DNA of 64,000 nucleotides from Sorghum bicolor (GCF_000003195.3 NC_012870.2:20080501-20144500), one strand, 5' to 3'. Shown: positions 1-11,034, counted from the stretch's first letter. Notes: generated by a model not told the origin, from the sequence alone. Program-made: numbers and translations.

Positions 1-161
1 GACAAACCTTTTTGTATCTATTGTATGAGTGTTGAGAGCTCAAGAGCAAGGGGACAATTCTATCTCTAATTATTATTTACTTTTAAATATGCCCGTGTGT
101 TGTAACGGAAGAATAAAAAACTATCCAACATTCATGGTGAACGACATATAAATGGTATATA

Positions 162-311
162 CTCCCTTCGTTCCAATTTACATATCATTTTGACTTCTAA
201 ATATATAACTTTTACTCTGTACATCTAGACATATTGTGTATCTACATGCATAGCAAAAGTTATTTACCTAAAAAAAATTCAAGATGACCTATAATTTAGT
301 ACAAAGGGCGG
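162..311. mobile_element. Stowaway-type MITE
   Basis: The left terminus CTCCCTTCGTTCC and the right terminus (reverse complement CCGCCCTTTGTAC) are imperfect inverted repeats flanked by TA at 160-161 and 312-313. About 150 bp, AT-rich, non-coding. The Tc1/mariner-related Stowaway group has this end sequence and TA target preference. Confidence 0.7.
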
Positions 312-1878
312 TATTATTTATGTTTCACCATTTAAAAATTTTAAACTATAATTTAGTTGTGATGACAATGTATTATTAATCCTAAATTAAAATACAATTG
401 ACACATTTTTTTCCTCTATTGCAAACCACATAAATATTTAGTCGTAAGTACACTATGACTTTATTTTTCATTCTATCCATGTGTTGCTATAGTTCAAGAA
501 AAACACAGTATACCGCTATTTATGCTCACATTCAGTTTAGCAATTTGAGCCTGCTGCTATAGTTGAATCTTAGCCTCAAGATAGCATTGTCGCTAGCCCA
601 TTTATTACAATGCTATAGTTAAATACTCTTTTTGTGACATTTGAGACTATAAAAATCTATAATTTTAATCACTGATTATTGAGACTATCCTCTTAGATTA
701 TGATGGGAAACTAAATCTAGTTTTCACATGCTAACCCTCATCAGTGATTGTAGAGATACATTTATTTAGACTAGATTAGACAATAAAACTATTTAAATTT
801 GTATTCATATTTTGATGAGTTGAATCACATGTTAATCCTGGTTTAAATAAAAATATGTTTCTAATAAAAATTATATTAACAACTTGATCATTAAAATCTT
901 TTGCTTGGAGAAAAATCAGCGACTCAAAGGTCCATAATATTTATTTTTTTAAAAATAAAGTCAATAGAAAAAGTCACCTAAGAGGATAACTGATGAAAAA
1001 AAAATTCAAATAAAGTAATCGGACGGAAGACCAACAAAAAATCCAAATGAAGTGCACCCAAAGGAACGAATGAAAGAAAAGTAATATTTATTAGACGCAA
1101 ACTGAATCGGACATGGATCTTGAAAAGAGGATCAGGGACATAATATGGTTTGAAAAAGTTATTTTATGGCAAAAAGTTTTATGATAAATTTAAAAGGTAT
1201 TGTCAAATACTAGATAGCCTCACGTATCTTTGTGGTTGGCATTTTGTTTTCTAAACTTGATGTCCAGGGTTTGAATCCTTAATGTTGCAGTTTTTGTTAC
1301 GTGGAATTTTTGAAGTTTTTCGCAGTGTGAGGTGACTGGAGTGGAGATTTTCGGACTGTAACTGGAGTGGGCCGCAAGCAAGTGTGCGAGTGGGCTGTGA
1401 ACAGTTAGGCTGAAGATTTTTGGACTGCGACTAGAGTCGGCCGCAAGTGAGTGGGCTGCGGCCAGACAAAAGAAAAGCAAAATTTTATTTCTTTATTTTA
1501 TATATATATATATATGGTAAATTTTTTCTACTCCCTAAGAGTAGTTACTCCTATGTGTGTATCTCTAGATTTACGACATATATGGTCCAACGAAGTATAT
1601 GGAGACATAGTATATGATCATACTAAATCATCTAGGGTAATATATATATCAAGTATGCAAGTATACATGAAGTATATGGTTATACTTATTTTATATAGTA
1701 CTGCAGTGATATTTTAGTAATATATTAAAAAGTATGCTCTCTGTTGAAAAAAATTCACATACGAAGATTTGAAGTATCTTAAATTAAGTATATAAACATA
1801 CTCAAACTGATAAATAAGTATGAACACATACGTAACATGATTTATTGAAGATGGGAGTAACTACTTCTGGGAGTATAG

Positions 1879-1879
<1 letters not shown>

Positions 1880-1977
<98 letters not shown>

Positions 1978-1980
1978 CAC
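1880..1980. repeat. (AT)n microsatellite followed by (AC)n
   Basis: An uninterrupted run of about 85 bp of alternating A and T is followed by a short ACACACAC tract ending just before the inverted-repeat element at 1981. Confidence 0.95.
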
Positions 1981-2195
1981 GGTAGCGCTATTCTACACTC
2001 TAGGTGTAGAATATTATTCTACACCACAAGTCAAAACTGAGAAGAAAAAATACTGAGAAGTACTGAACGTTATATCATTCATGACTACACCTAGGACCGT
2101 GAAATACTGAGAAATACTGAAACACAAGTACTGAACGATACTGAATTTTGTTCAGTATAATTGTTCGGTGTAGTACACCTAGAGTGTAGAATACC
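1981..2195. mobile_element. Short inverted-repeat element (candidate MITE)
   Basis: The left end contains ATTCTACACTCTAGGTGTAG. The reverse complement of the right end contains ATTCTACACTCTAGGTGTAC, and both termini begin GGTA. The left copy has a 5-bp insertion (GCGCT) after GGTA. The interior repeats the motif TACTGA(G/A). No coding frame. The superfamily is not clear and the TSD is ambiguous because the left flank is a microsatellite. Confidence 0.55.
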
Positions 2196-2199
2196 ACAT

Positions 2200-3370
2200 A
2201 TATATTTAACAAAGAGGTAACATTTCTACCAATAATTTTTTTCGTCCAACTCTTCAATACTCTGAAACCTGTGATGAGTTTTTTAGTGAACCTACGATGA
2301 AAATTTTTATCTACCCTGTTTTTCCCATGTCCGTTTAGAGTTTTATTTTTTTTCTATTTTAGCTGCAATAAACTTTTATATTTATTGTTTCTTCACGTGC
2401 CCATTTAAGTTTGATTTCCATGCTCTTTCCGTTTCTCTCTTTTTTTCAGTTTCCGTTTAATTTTTCTCCTGTTTTCTTTTCTCATTTGTTTTCCTTATTT
2501 TTGAAGAAGTATTTTGAGCCTGTTTCTTCCATGTCCTTTTTGAATTTTTTCTTTTTTCTGATTATCTTCAATAATAAAATATAGTATTATTAGTCTTTGA
2601 ATCTTTACATCTTCTCTGTCATTAATCAATAAAATATTCTTATCACTAGATTTCTGGTATAGTTTTATTAGGAATAAATTTTATTTTTATTATAGCTTGG
2701 ATAAATCAATGGTCAGACGAATGTAATCATAAAATGAAGTCTTAAGTAGTTTGTTGTCCAATCTAATCAATATATATATTCTACATCTACATACTTGATA
2801 TTAAAGAGCAAAATGATTTTTCCGATTGTCTTTTGTTACTTATCACAATATCCTTGCACTTCTCTCTGCCCTGTTCGTGATTGGAATTTATGCCCATATA
2901 AGTTAGAACAACACCAGTCTAACAATGATGCGTAATCTATATGTCCCAAATGTGACCTATGCTTACAACCCACACTCGGGTAAGTTAGAACAACATACGT
3001 TCAATGATGATAGAATGTCTAACTACTCCAGACGAAGGCCTCTTAGGTTCATGCCTCAAGGGATTTCGTGAGAACATCTATCGTTCGTGCCACCATATCG
3101 GGGCGGTGGTGGTTACATAACAGGCAATATTCAAGTTAACGTCAATTAATGAAAATGGTAGAAGGCAACATGGGAGAAATATTTTGATGCCGAATTTCTA
3201 AAGTTGAATCTTTTGGATGCTATTTTAGTAAACTTTGGTTCTTTTAGTGGTACAAATCCAATTAATTTTTTATGGATTTAATAGAGCATTGACATATTAT
3301 TAGCAATATTAGTTTACACAAAATAAAATATAAAATAAAAACCTATCAATACATATATATTTCAATAGCT
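2200..3370. other. AT-rich Helitron interior, no gene seen
   Basis: Pyrimidine-rich runs on the plus strand at 2320-2560 and short unrelated-looking segments at 2880-3180. There is no open frame with recognisable similarity. The segment around 3000-3140 is less AT-rich than its surroundings and could be a captured gene piece, but it was not identified. Confidence 0.5.
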
Positions 3371-3451
3371 TATTTCTCCCGTTGCAACGTACGGGCATGT
3401 TTTGCTAGTCATTTAAATAAAGTGCATATTCCATTGCGACACACGTATAGA

Positions 3452-3634
3452 GGGCGTGTTTGGCAGGATTCATCCTAGCTCTGGCTCTGACTCCTCTGAA
3501 GGAACCTGCCAAATGTTTTCATGGAGGAGTATTTTTTAGTAAAAAGCAGATGAGACGAAGTTGTTTTTTGAAAAGCCATAAATTATGACTTCTGCAAAAC
3601 AACTCTGGCTTCTCTAGAAACCACGCCAAACACC
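3452..3634. mobile_element. Possible MITE with GTGTTTGGC ends
   Basis: The left end GGCGTGTTTGGCAGG and the right end CCACGCCAAACACC share an inverted GTGTTTGGC core. About 180 bp, non-coding. The match is short, so this is tentative. Confidence 0.35.
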
Positions 3635-4028
3635 AGGATTGTATTTACTAGTTCTAAAAAAAGGAATCTGACCCCCTAAAAGCTGAGCTTGCCGTGGTAA
3701 TAAACGTTTGGAGTTGTCTACTTGTCGAGCCAAAGTTACTCTATTTTTTTAATAGAAAATGGAACAAGGTTCCAGCTTGGGTCAAAGTTATGGACTTGTG
3801 AATACGAGATCTAGTCCATTATTATCCTGTCGGGCCTCTTGCTTCATTGGAGACATGGGTTGCCAAAACTTCACCAATGGAGGAATTCCTGGCCCCCAAT
3901 TTAAACAGCGGCAACAGCCCACTCATTGGCCCTAGGTCGAGACTGGTATCTCTTGTGACCCAGATCTGGCCGCAGTTTTGAATTGATCTGGTCGTATAGC
4001 CAATACGAAAGATGAGCAAAATGTTGAC

Positions 4029-4396
4029 GCCAATTAAAAACTCTGTCTTTTTCTTTAATTAAAATAAAATAAAATAAAAACTATATCCGTTTTTCTTCTT
4101 TCGGAAGAAGGGAGCTTTATTAAAAAGTTTTATATGAAAAGATTGTATTCTAACCTCTGCATGAGTTTTGTACGGTAATGAAAAGAGAAGCCATTACGAT
4201 TACATATGAGTGCCAATTAAAAACTCTGTCTTTTTCTTTAATTAAAATAAAATAAAATAAAAACTATATCCGTTTTTCTTCTTTCGGAAGAAGGGAGCTT
4301 TATTAAAAAGTTTTATATGAAAAGATTGTATTCTAACCTCTGCATGAGTTTTGTACGGTAATGAAAAGAGAAGCCATTACGATTACATATGAGTGC
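4029..4396. repeat. Perfect 183-bp tandem duplication
   Basis: The segment starting GCCAATTAAAAACTCTG at 4029 is repeated starting at 4212 with no difference seen over the whole unit, ending GATTACATATGAGTGC. Each unit carries an AAAATAAAATAAAATAAAA tract and a small inverted repeat (CTTCTTTC/GGAAGAAG). The perfect identity points to a recent slippage or unequal-exchange event, or to an assembly artefact. Confidence 0.92.
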
Positions 4397-4535
4397 ATTA
4401 ACAGGCTCTGGAAAAGAGAGAGTTATCCAAATGTAAAGAAGAACAGTTCATCATTCATAAAAAAAAATGAAATTTGGACGGTAATAGCTTGGCTCTGGAA
4501 GAGAGTTATCCAAATGAAAAGAAGAACAGTTTTTA

Positions 4536-4778
4536 GAGCAAGTTTAATAATACAGCCTACCTGCTGGTTGTAAGGTTTCTTACAGCCTTCTTACAGTCCA
4601 CTCATACAATAATGAGCTATTCACTATTAATATGTGGCCCACTTGTCTCTCTCACAAAGTTTCTTGGTTCCTGTGCCTAAGCTGGCTGTAAGGTTAGAGC
4701 CTGCTTCTCCTCTCTTTCCTCCCTTCTCTCCTCCACCTCAGCATTTAGCCAACTTACAGCCCACTATAATACTTGCTC
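4536..4778. mobile_element. Tourist/PIF-Harbinger MITE (GAGCAAGT family)
   Basis: Terminal inverted repeats GAGCAAGT...ACTTGCTC are flanked by the 3-bp duplication TTA (4533-4535 and 4779-4781). The interior has paired GGCTGTAAG and CTTACAGCC motifs. The same family, in the opposite orientation, is the interrupted copy at 7562-8709. Confidence 0.8.
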
Positions 4779-4835
4779 TTAAATGCACTTGGTACCGCAG
4801 TTGGAATTTCGAGGCCTCCAGGAAATTAGAAGGTA

Positions 4836-5088
4836 CTCCCTTAATCCAAAAACAAATGTCAATTTTGCTTTCTGAGAAGTCAAATACTTTAAATTTCAAT
4901 CAAATATATATACAAAACTATTATATTTATAATATATAATTCGTATCATTAGGTACATAGTTTAATATATTTTTATAGTAAATTTATTTAGAGATATAAA
5001 TGTTATATATATTTTCAAAAAATCTAATCAAAGTTGAAAAAAATGAACCTATATTTATCCACGACGATCTCTTTTAGGACAGAGAGAT
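4836..5088. mobile_element. Degenerate Stowaway-type MITE
   Basis: Starts CTCCCTTAATCC after TA (4834-4835) and ends GGACAGAGAGAT before TA (5089-5090). AT-rich, non-coding, about 253 bp. The ends are imperfect relatives of the CTCCCTCCG Stowaway terminus. Confidence 0.6.
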
Positions 5089-5261
5089 TAGTAATCACGT
5101 ACTTGTCGATGCTGTACCGCTGTGCAATTGAGTACTACTACTCCTAGGCGGCTTTTAACGACCTGGCGAAGCTATGGTTTCAGTTGTCAACTGGTATCTC
5201 AGCTAAGCGAATGGTGTTTGCAGTCATGATATTTTTTTTTAAATTTTGACATTGTAGGATT

Positions 5262-5446
5262 TTTATTTAAAATTAGTAATTATTGTTCAATTATGAGCTA
5301 ATTAGGCTCAAAAGATTCGTCTCATAAATTACAGACAAACTGTACGATGAGTTATTTTTTTTTATATATTTAATGCTATATGTATGCGTTTAAAGATTCG
5401 ATGTGAAAGTGAATATTGAAAAATTTGAGAACTAAAGAAGATCTTA
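5262..5446 (-). mobile_element. Truncated PIF/Harbinger-type MITE (GGCCTTGTTTAG family)
   Basis: Contains the family's internal blocks in inverted order: TTCAATTATGAGCTAATTAG, GATTCGTCTCATAAATTAC, then GATTCGATGTGA and GAACTAAAGAAG. The complementary left terminus is missing or degraded. Confidence 0.6.
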
Positions 5447-5549
5447 ACCACTAGTGATGCTGATTTTATCACTTGTCGTCTGCGTGATACACCTGTGCGC
5501 TCTCCCGATCTTTGACCACGCAGTCCTGCATGCATGATCTGCATCTGAT

Positions 5550-6240
5550 CTGCAGGTCAACACACACCAGCACGTCGATGACGCAGCAGCATCCCCCAAC
5601 GGCCGGGGACGTTGACGCACGACGGCGACCCGTTGTCATTTGAGACGAGACGGGCCAAAGAGGGTGAGTAGACGGACGCCGACCGCCGACGCCGATGCTG
5701 CTGACCTTGCGCAAAGGGCCCAAGGGCCCCCGGCCGGCTGCATGCGACGACCGGGCGGGAGCGGGACTGCGAGTCTGCGACTGCGACTGCGACTGGGGAA
5801 CGCGGCCGGCGTGCGTCGGTCCTCCTCCACTCTACTCCGCCCTCGCGCGCACGGAGCGCCGTGCCTGGGATCTCTAGAAGGGAAAGCGACGGCGCCGTGC
5901 GAGCTTGGCGCGCGCGTGTCGACACCCGCAGACCCCGGTTCATCAGGTCAGGTCTCTCTCCATCATTGGCTTCGGCTTTGACCGCTGAATGGCGCCAGGC
6001 GTCAGCGCGGATGCGCATGCGCTGGTGCGATTGTGATTCAGATTGTGTGACGCACGCAACGGCCCATGGATACATCGGCAGCGTCTTGTCATTGCCGCAT
6101 GCGTCGTCGGAGCCCAAAGGTCCATTACTATTTCTCCTGGCTGGAAAAGTACGTGCACCCATTGTTGGGCCTGTTGGTTGATTTTGGTTCGACAACTCTG
6201 CTCAAACAAACACCTCTGCTCAGGGAATTTCCTCACTCCT
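5550..6240. other. GC-rich island without a recognised gene
   Basis: Base composition rises sharply here against the AT-rich surroundings, with many CG dinucleotides and sequences such as GACTGCGACTGCGACTG. Long open frames exist on both strands, the longest on the minus strand at 5557-6195. Their translations are Arg/Pro/Ala-rich with no domain I can name and overlap one another, as expected from GC bias. It may be a decayed promoter/first-exon region or captured genic DNA. No function assigned. Confidence 0.4.
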
Positions 6241-6246
6241 TGTTTG

Positions 6247-6325
6247 CTTAGAGCCTTGTTTAGTTCCATTTTTTTTTTGCAAAATGAATACTGTAGCACT
6301 TTCGTTTGTACTAGAACCGCTCGTT
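6247..6325 (-). mobile_element. Terminal fragment of GGCCTTGTTTAG-family MITE
   Basis: GAGCCTTGTTTAGTTCC followed by TACTGTAGCACTTTCGTTTG matches one end of the full copies at 9537, 10696 and 11035. Only about 80 bp remain. Confidence 0.55.
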
Positions 6326-6329
6326 TGGA

Positions 6330-7560
6330 TCTAACCAGTGTTATCGTTATATGGTCTTTGTCTTTGTGGATTTTTGCCTGATGACTCATTGGATAACTTG
6401 CTTGCATCATTACTTGGAGGAAAGTATATTGGTCGAGTTTGACACTGCAATGAAGATGTTAAGACATATTCTCCAACATCTATTTTTTTAGGTAGGATAT
6501 AGAGTGCCTGTGAGCAGCTGAGATAGATGCTTAATAGAATATGGTAGGTCTGATGTAACAATGTCCTAGAGCCTTATTCCTTCCCCCATCCAGAAAATGT
6601 CTAAGTTTTTTTTTGGTGAACCCAGAAAATGTCTAGCTAAAGTACAAGGGATAAAAGAACAAATATATGATCATCCAGATCAGTAACTAATGATTGGGTA
6701 GGTCTGGAGTAAAATCTGGCTGGGGCTTGATATGTAGTTGTCTTTATCATCAGCTCTTGCCTACAAAATCAAACATTTAGATAAACATACACAATAGAAG
6801 GAAATATATATGATATAGATCATACATGCTCATGGGCTGAAATAGGAACTCCAACATTACCAGGGAGTCCTTTGGATAAGTATAATAATCAGAATAGAGA
6901 GTTACAACTGATAATAATTTGAAGAAAACTTTTGAACCAATGACATTAGATAGCAAAATTAACTACAAATGTAATTTAGAGTCCATACATCAGTGGTGGA
7001 ACCAGGGGACCCAATGCAGCTGAAAAGTTTTTAATACCCAATGTATAAATCATCTAGAAAAAATGAGTGAAAGAAATACAGAAAAAAAACTTTTGTTCCC
7101 ATATCATCGAACACATTGGCTTCATTGTCCATGGAAGCAGCGATGCCAGCATCGAGTTTATTGGTCACTGGCAATGACGAGCACAAGGGAATAGGAGGCT
7201 AGTGTTGTCCTGTTGTTGCCTTCACCATCGCCTAGCCGGGGTCGCTGCAAACTAATGGGGACTTGCCATTGCCTCTGGCCTAGCGCGTGCTGGGGCTGCC
7301 ACCGCTGCCTGGGCGTATAGCAGACGCACGAGCATTGTATGGCGAGGCACCCTCGGCCGCCACCACGGCGGCGTGGTGACCCCGGGCTGGCGACGTGCAG
7401 CCTACGATGCGCAGGTAGGGGTTTGCCGCCGGTGTTATCCTAGCGCATGCGAGCTCCGCCGCTGCCGGGCGTACGGCAGATGTGCTGCAATCCACAGCAG
7501 CACGTGCCTTTAGGAGGAGGCGGCAACGGTGACGGCAGTACCAAGTGCCGATCGCCGATT
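6330..7560. other. Intergenic stretch, no gene recognised
   Basis: AT-rich to about 7100, then moderately GC-rich (7120-7550). Short frames at 7280-7495 and 7440-7670 are Ala/Pro/Ser-rich without a recognisable domain. Nothing supportable as a gene. Confidence 0.4.
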
Positions 7561-7649
7561 AGAGCAAGTATTATAGCAGGCTGTAAGCCAGCTAAATGCT
7601 GAGGTGGAGGAGAGAGAAGAGGAGAGAGAGTAAAAGCGGGCTGTAAGAT

Positions 7650-8258
7650 AAAGTTGAGCATGCAGCCCACGGGCCGAAGGCACGGCCCAAAGCACGGTCA
7701 TTTGGCCCGGTCCGAGCACGGCACGACCCGATCCTAACTAGGTCCGGGCCGGCCCGAAGCACGTAACGGGCCGTGCTTGGGCCGACCCCTCGGCCCGCCG
7801 GGCGGCACGGCACGGCCCGCTTTTAACAGCAGGCACGGTGTCGGCCCGGTATCAGGAAATTTGTGAAACTTGTAGTATCGTTATGTGACTTATCAAACTT
7901 GTAATTTTTGACAAGTGAAATATGATCTTTGAGTATATTGTGTTATGTGAATTGTGAAATATTAATATCTATAAATTAAATATGATTTACTTATGCTTTG
8001 TTAAATTGTATATTAAATTTAGTATTTTTTATATAACGGGCCATGGGTCTGCCCGAAGCACTATTGGGCCTCGTGCTTTTCGAGCCGGCCCAGCACGAAA
8101 ATCGGCCCACGGGCCGTGCCTGGGCCGTCAGGCAGACACGATGGCCTATGGAGGCACGGCCCGGTGGCACGCGGGCCATACGGGCCCGTGCCCTATCGTG
8201 CCGTGCATAGCACGGGCCCGTGTCGTGCCGGGCCGGGCCGGCCCGTTGATCATCTTTA
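7650..8258. mobile_element. GGCCC/CACGG-rich inserted element
   Basis: Both arms are dense in GGCCCG, GGCACGG and CGGGCCGTGC motifs in opposite orientations, separated by an AT-rich core (7850-8035). This gives a large imperfect palindrome. It lies inside the Tourist MITE. Overlapping open frames here are products of the GC-rich repeats. I recognise the type as a common grass repeat but cannot assign a superfamily. Confidence 0.55.
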
Positions 8259-8319
8259 CTGTAAGCTTACAACTGGCTCAGACACAAAAAACAAGAAATC
8301 TGTCAGACAGACAAGTGAG

Positions 8320-8639
8320 GGCACTCCCAATGCAGAAACTATCATGATTTCTATAGACATTAATTGCAGTGCCACCTAAGCATTTTGCTGATGTGGCAAT
8401 GTAGTTATTGAAGAGAGAGAGTAAAACTCATAGAAAGTGGGTCTAAGTTAGAAACCATGTCTACACAAAATCCAAGACATGAAGTAATATGATTGGCTAA
8501 GAATGGAGAGAGAATGAATATGATTGGATATAAAAATATTCTATAGAAACTATCCATTAGAACCATAGTTTCTATATATAGTGTCTATAAAATTTAATGG
8601 GTATAGAAACTATATGTAGTTTCTAGCATTGGAAGTGCC
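8320..8639. mobile_element. MITE with GGCACT ends nested in the Tourist MITE
   Basis: The left end GGCACTCCCAATGCAGAAAC and the reverse complement of the right end GGCACTTCCAATGCTAGAAA are inverted repeats. The interior is AT-rich with repeated TATAGAAACTAT motifs. Flanks GTGAG and TTGAG suggest a short TSD. Confidence 0.65.
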
Positions 8640-8839
8640 TTGAGTGGGCTGTAAGAAGGTTATAAAAAAATCTTACAGCCAACAGTTAGCTCTATTATAA
8701 TACTTGCTCTTAGTGCGGCTACATGAGCCGTCGGGAGGAGAGGCGATGGTTCGGGAGAATCAAGCGCACAGGACTGCAGGAGGCTGGTTCGATAGGGGAC
8801 CGCGCGACGCGTGGCAAAATATTAAGCTGCATCGACTAA

Positions 8840-9115
8840 GAGCAACTTCAACAGATATGTTATTTATGTTATTTAGGTTATTTTAATATTTTAAAAGCAA
8901 AAATTAAAGTCTAACAGCTATGCTATATGGTTTGCTAAAATAGCAAGTTTACTATTCCTAAACTTTCGTTTGCCATATATAGTATGTCGTGTTCAATGGC
9001 TATCCTATACAAAGGCTGTTGTAGAACTTTATGTTTTGAGTGTTTTTTTTTATTTTACACAATAACTAAATTTGTAGTTTAGAATATAATTTTACCTAGT
9101 CTCTTGGAGATGCTC
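8840..9115. mobile_element. Tourist-type MITE, TAA duplication
   Basis: Ends GAGCAACTTCAACAG and (reverse complement) GAGCATCTCCAAGAG, with TAA duplicated at 8837-8839 and 9116-9118. AT-rich non-coding interior. Confidence 0.7.
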
Positions 9116-9118
9116 TAA

Positions 9119-9272
9119 CTAGGCTTAAAAAATTCGTCTTGTAAATTACATGTAAACTGTATAATTAGTTATTTTTTATCTATATTTAATGCATCATGCA
9201 TGTGTTGTAAGATTTGATGTGACGGAAAATCTAAAAAAATTTACAAATTTTTTTAGAAACTAAACAAAGCCT
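9119..9272 (-). mobile_element. Truncated GGCCTTGTTTAG-family MITE
   Basis: Contains CTAGGCTTAAAAAATTCGTC, the TTAGTTATTTTTTATCTATA block and a terminus AGAAACTAAACAAAGCC. The other end is absent, apparently lost at the boundary with the adjacent Tourist element. Confidence 0.6.
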
Positions 9273-9536
9273 ATGTAATTGAAAGGAAGGATTAGAGATA
9301 GAAGTTTAGAAACCTTTTGTTTGTTTTTGGGGAGTGAGAGTTCTCTAGGGGGATGTGTTGAAATTGTGCTTTTAACAAAAGAAAAAAGAATACATCCCCA
9401 CCATCCATTAAGGTATAGTTTTCCAATCAAACCCCCACACCAAACACTCCTTAAAAAACACCAAACAAGGGATTATGTCTGGAAGTCAATTTTATATCTT
9501 AACACCCTCTGTCAACTTCGACCAGCAATTCCGTGA

Positions 9537-9780
9537 GGCCTTGTTTACTTCCACTCTAAAATCCAAAATTTTTCAAAATTCCCGGTCACATTGAATCTTT
9601 ATACGCATGCATGGAGTATTAAATATAGACGAAAAATAAAAACTAATTACACAGTTTGGTCGAAATTGACGAGACAAATTTTTAAGTCTAGTTAGTTTAT
9701 AGTTAGACAATAATTACCACAAAACAAACGAAAGTGCTATAGTGCTGTGAAATTTTTCAGTTCACGAACTAAACACGGCC
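9537..9780. mobile_element. PIF/Harbinger-type MITE (GGCCTTGTTTAG family)
   Basis: Starts GGCCTTGTTTACTTCC and ends GAACTAAACACGGCC. It carries the family's internal GTCACATTGAATCTTTA and TATAGACGAAAAATAAAAAC blocks. About 244 bp, non-coding. Confidence 0.75.
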
Positions 9781-9784
9781 TAAA

Positions 9785-10149
9785 AAGACTATGCTCACGG
9801 GGAAAAAATAGTAGAGATAATTTTCAAAGCAATCATACTCACGACAATGAATTCGCGATACATATTAACATGTACACAACGTAAGGCAATATCACGTAAG
9901 CAAGTGTTTACACTACACGGGTCAGAAGCTAATTACACGTGATGCGTGGCCGCGTGGGTTTTTGATACTTTGAGTGTATTCACAATGCAAACTTTATCAT
10001 AAAATCTAAAGTTATTTATTATCTCAAATAATGTGGACTTAGAGTCTAAATAAGACTTAGAGTCTTTTTTTCTACCTCATTCTTCAATAAATATGCTGCC
10101 ACACCAGTAAAATATCATACATAATATTTAATGGACTCCGTGATAGAGT

Positions 10150-10196
<47 letters not shown>

Positions 10197-10690
10197 AGAA
10201 GCACGGTGGATGTCAACCGGGGTGGCTTTCATTTGACAAACCACACAATCTCCACGGCCACTTTTTGTGCCTTTTTCCCTGCAATGGGATCTTTGGCTTT
10301 TCTGGTTGCTGCATTTGCGCACGTGTGTTCACAACTACGAAGCATACTTATAAGAGGAATTGAACGCGACGTTGTCGTCGTGCATCCTCACTTAGAACCA
10401 GGTCCATCGACGTGATGCTTTTCTTCAACGGAATCCAGAAAGATACACTAACAACAAGGAAGAGCTTAATAAAAGAAGCTTGGATGTTCGGTGTGGTAAT
10501 GCCATTCGTATGTAACTACATGCGTACGACGGGGCTTTGGTATTTAATTTGTGTTTTCATCATTTGATAGTGCAATAAGTTGGACGCACACTACACACGC
10601 ATACGGCATACATACTGCCATACGCTGATATTCACAACATGCATATCCTAGTGATCGAAGGCACAGAAATCACGTGACGCAGACACGCGC
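9785..10690. other. Intergenic stretch with a TA microsatellite
   Basis: AT-rich single-copy-looking DNA with no gene recognised. The frames around 10131-10415 run through the microsatellite and are not credible coding regions. Confidence 0.45.
10152..10194. repeat. (TA)n microsatellite
   Basis: About 43 bp of alternating T and A. Confidence 0.95.
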
Positions 10691-10695
10691 TTTAA

Positions 10696-10938
10696 GGCCG
10701 TGTTTAGTTCACCCCGAAAATCAAAATTTTTTCAAGATTCCCCGTCACATCGAATCTTACGCTACATACATGAAATATTAAATATAGATGAAAATAAAAA
10801 CTAATTGCACAGTTTATCTGTAAATCATGAGATGAATCTTTTAAACCTAGTTACTCTATGATTGAATAATGTTTGTCAAATAAAAACGAAAGTGCTACAG
10901 TTTCGAAAACTTTTCAGTTTTCGGAACTAAACAAGGCC
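10696..10938. mobile_element. PIF/Harbinger-type MITE with TAA duplication
   Basis: Inverted ends GGCCGTGTTTAGTTC and GAACTAAACAAGGCC are flanked by TAA at 10693-10695 and 10939-10941. This 3-bp duplication places the family with PIF/Harbinger-derived MITEs. Confidence 0.8.
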
Positions 10939-11034
10939 TAACTGTGCTAAATGCTTCCACGTGCGTATAACCATTTCGTTGGAGATTTAATTTGGAAGCA
11001 AAACACCACTATCAGACTAGATGATGGCAACCAA

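Larger units (their letters stand above)
63..3408 (+). mobile_element. Non-autonomous Helitron
   Basis: The left end reads TCTCTAATTATTATTTAC preceded by A at 62. The right end is CTAG at 3405-3408 followed by T, so the element sits between A and T with no TSD, as Helitrons do. Nine bases upstream of CTAG is a short hairpin, CCCGT (3378-3382) pairing with ACGGG (3391-3395). A related GCCCGTGTGTTGTAACGG motif lies just inside the left end (99-116), typical of grass Helitron termini. The interior is AT-rich with no Rep/helicase frame, so it is non-autonomous. It contains a Stowaway MITE, an AT microsatellite and an inverted-repeat element. The origin of the segment at about 2880-3180 is unknown; it could be captured sequence. 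Confidence 0.7.
7562..8709. mobile_element. Tourist MITE interrupted by two further insertions
   Basis: The ends GAGCAAGTATTATA... and ...TATAATACTTGCTC are flanked by TTA (7559-7561 and 8710-8712). Comparison with the uninterrupted 243-bp relative at 4536-4778 shows that the extra length comes from a GC-rich insert of about 600 bp (about 7650-8258) and a second MITE (8320-8639). The remaining arms align with the relative in inverse orientation, including the block GCTAAATGCTGAGGTGGAGG. Confidence 0.75.

Noticed and set aside
3822..4019. 65-codon minus-strand frame that looks protein-like
   Set aside because: Too short and unrecognised; no start context, promoter or neighbouring exon.
5557..6195. 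212-codon minus-strand frame
   Set aside because: Arg/Pro/Ala-rich, overlapped by equally long frames on the other strand, no domain; explained by GC bias.
7592..8379. Several overlapping frames in the GGCCC-rich insert
   Set aside because: Produced by repeated GC motifs in both orientations.
10128..10415. Frames through the TA repeat encoding Tyr-Ile runs
   Set aside because: Translation of a microsatellite.
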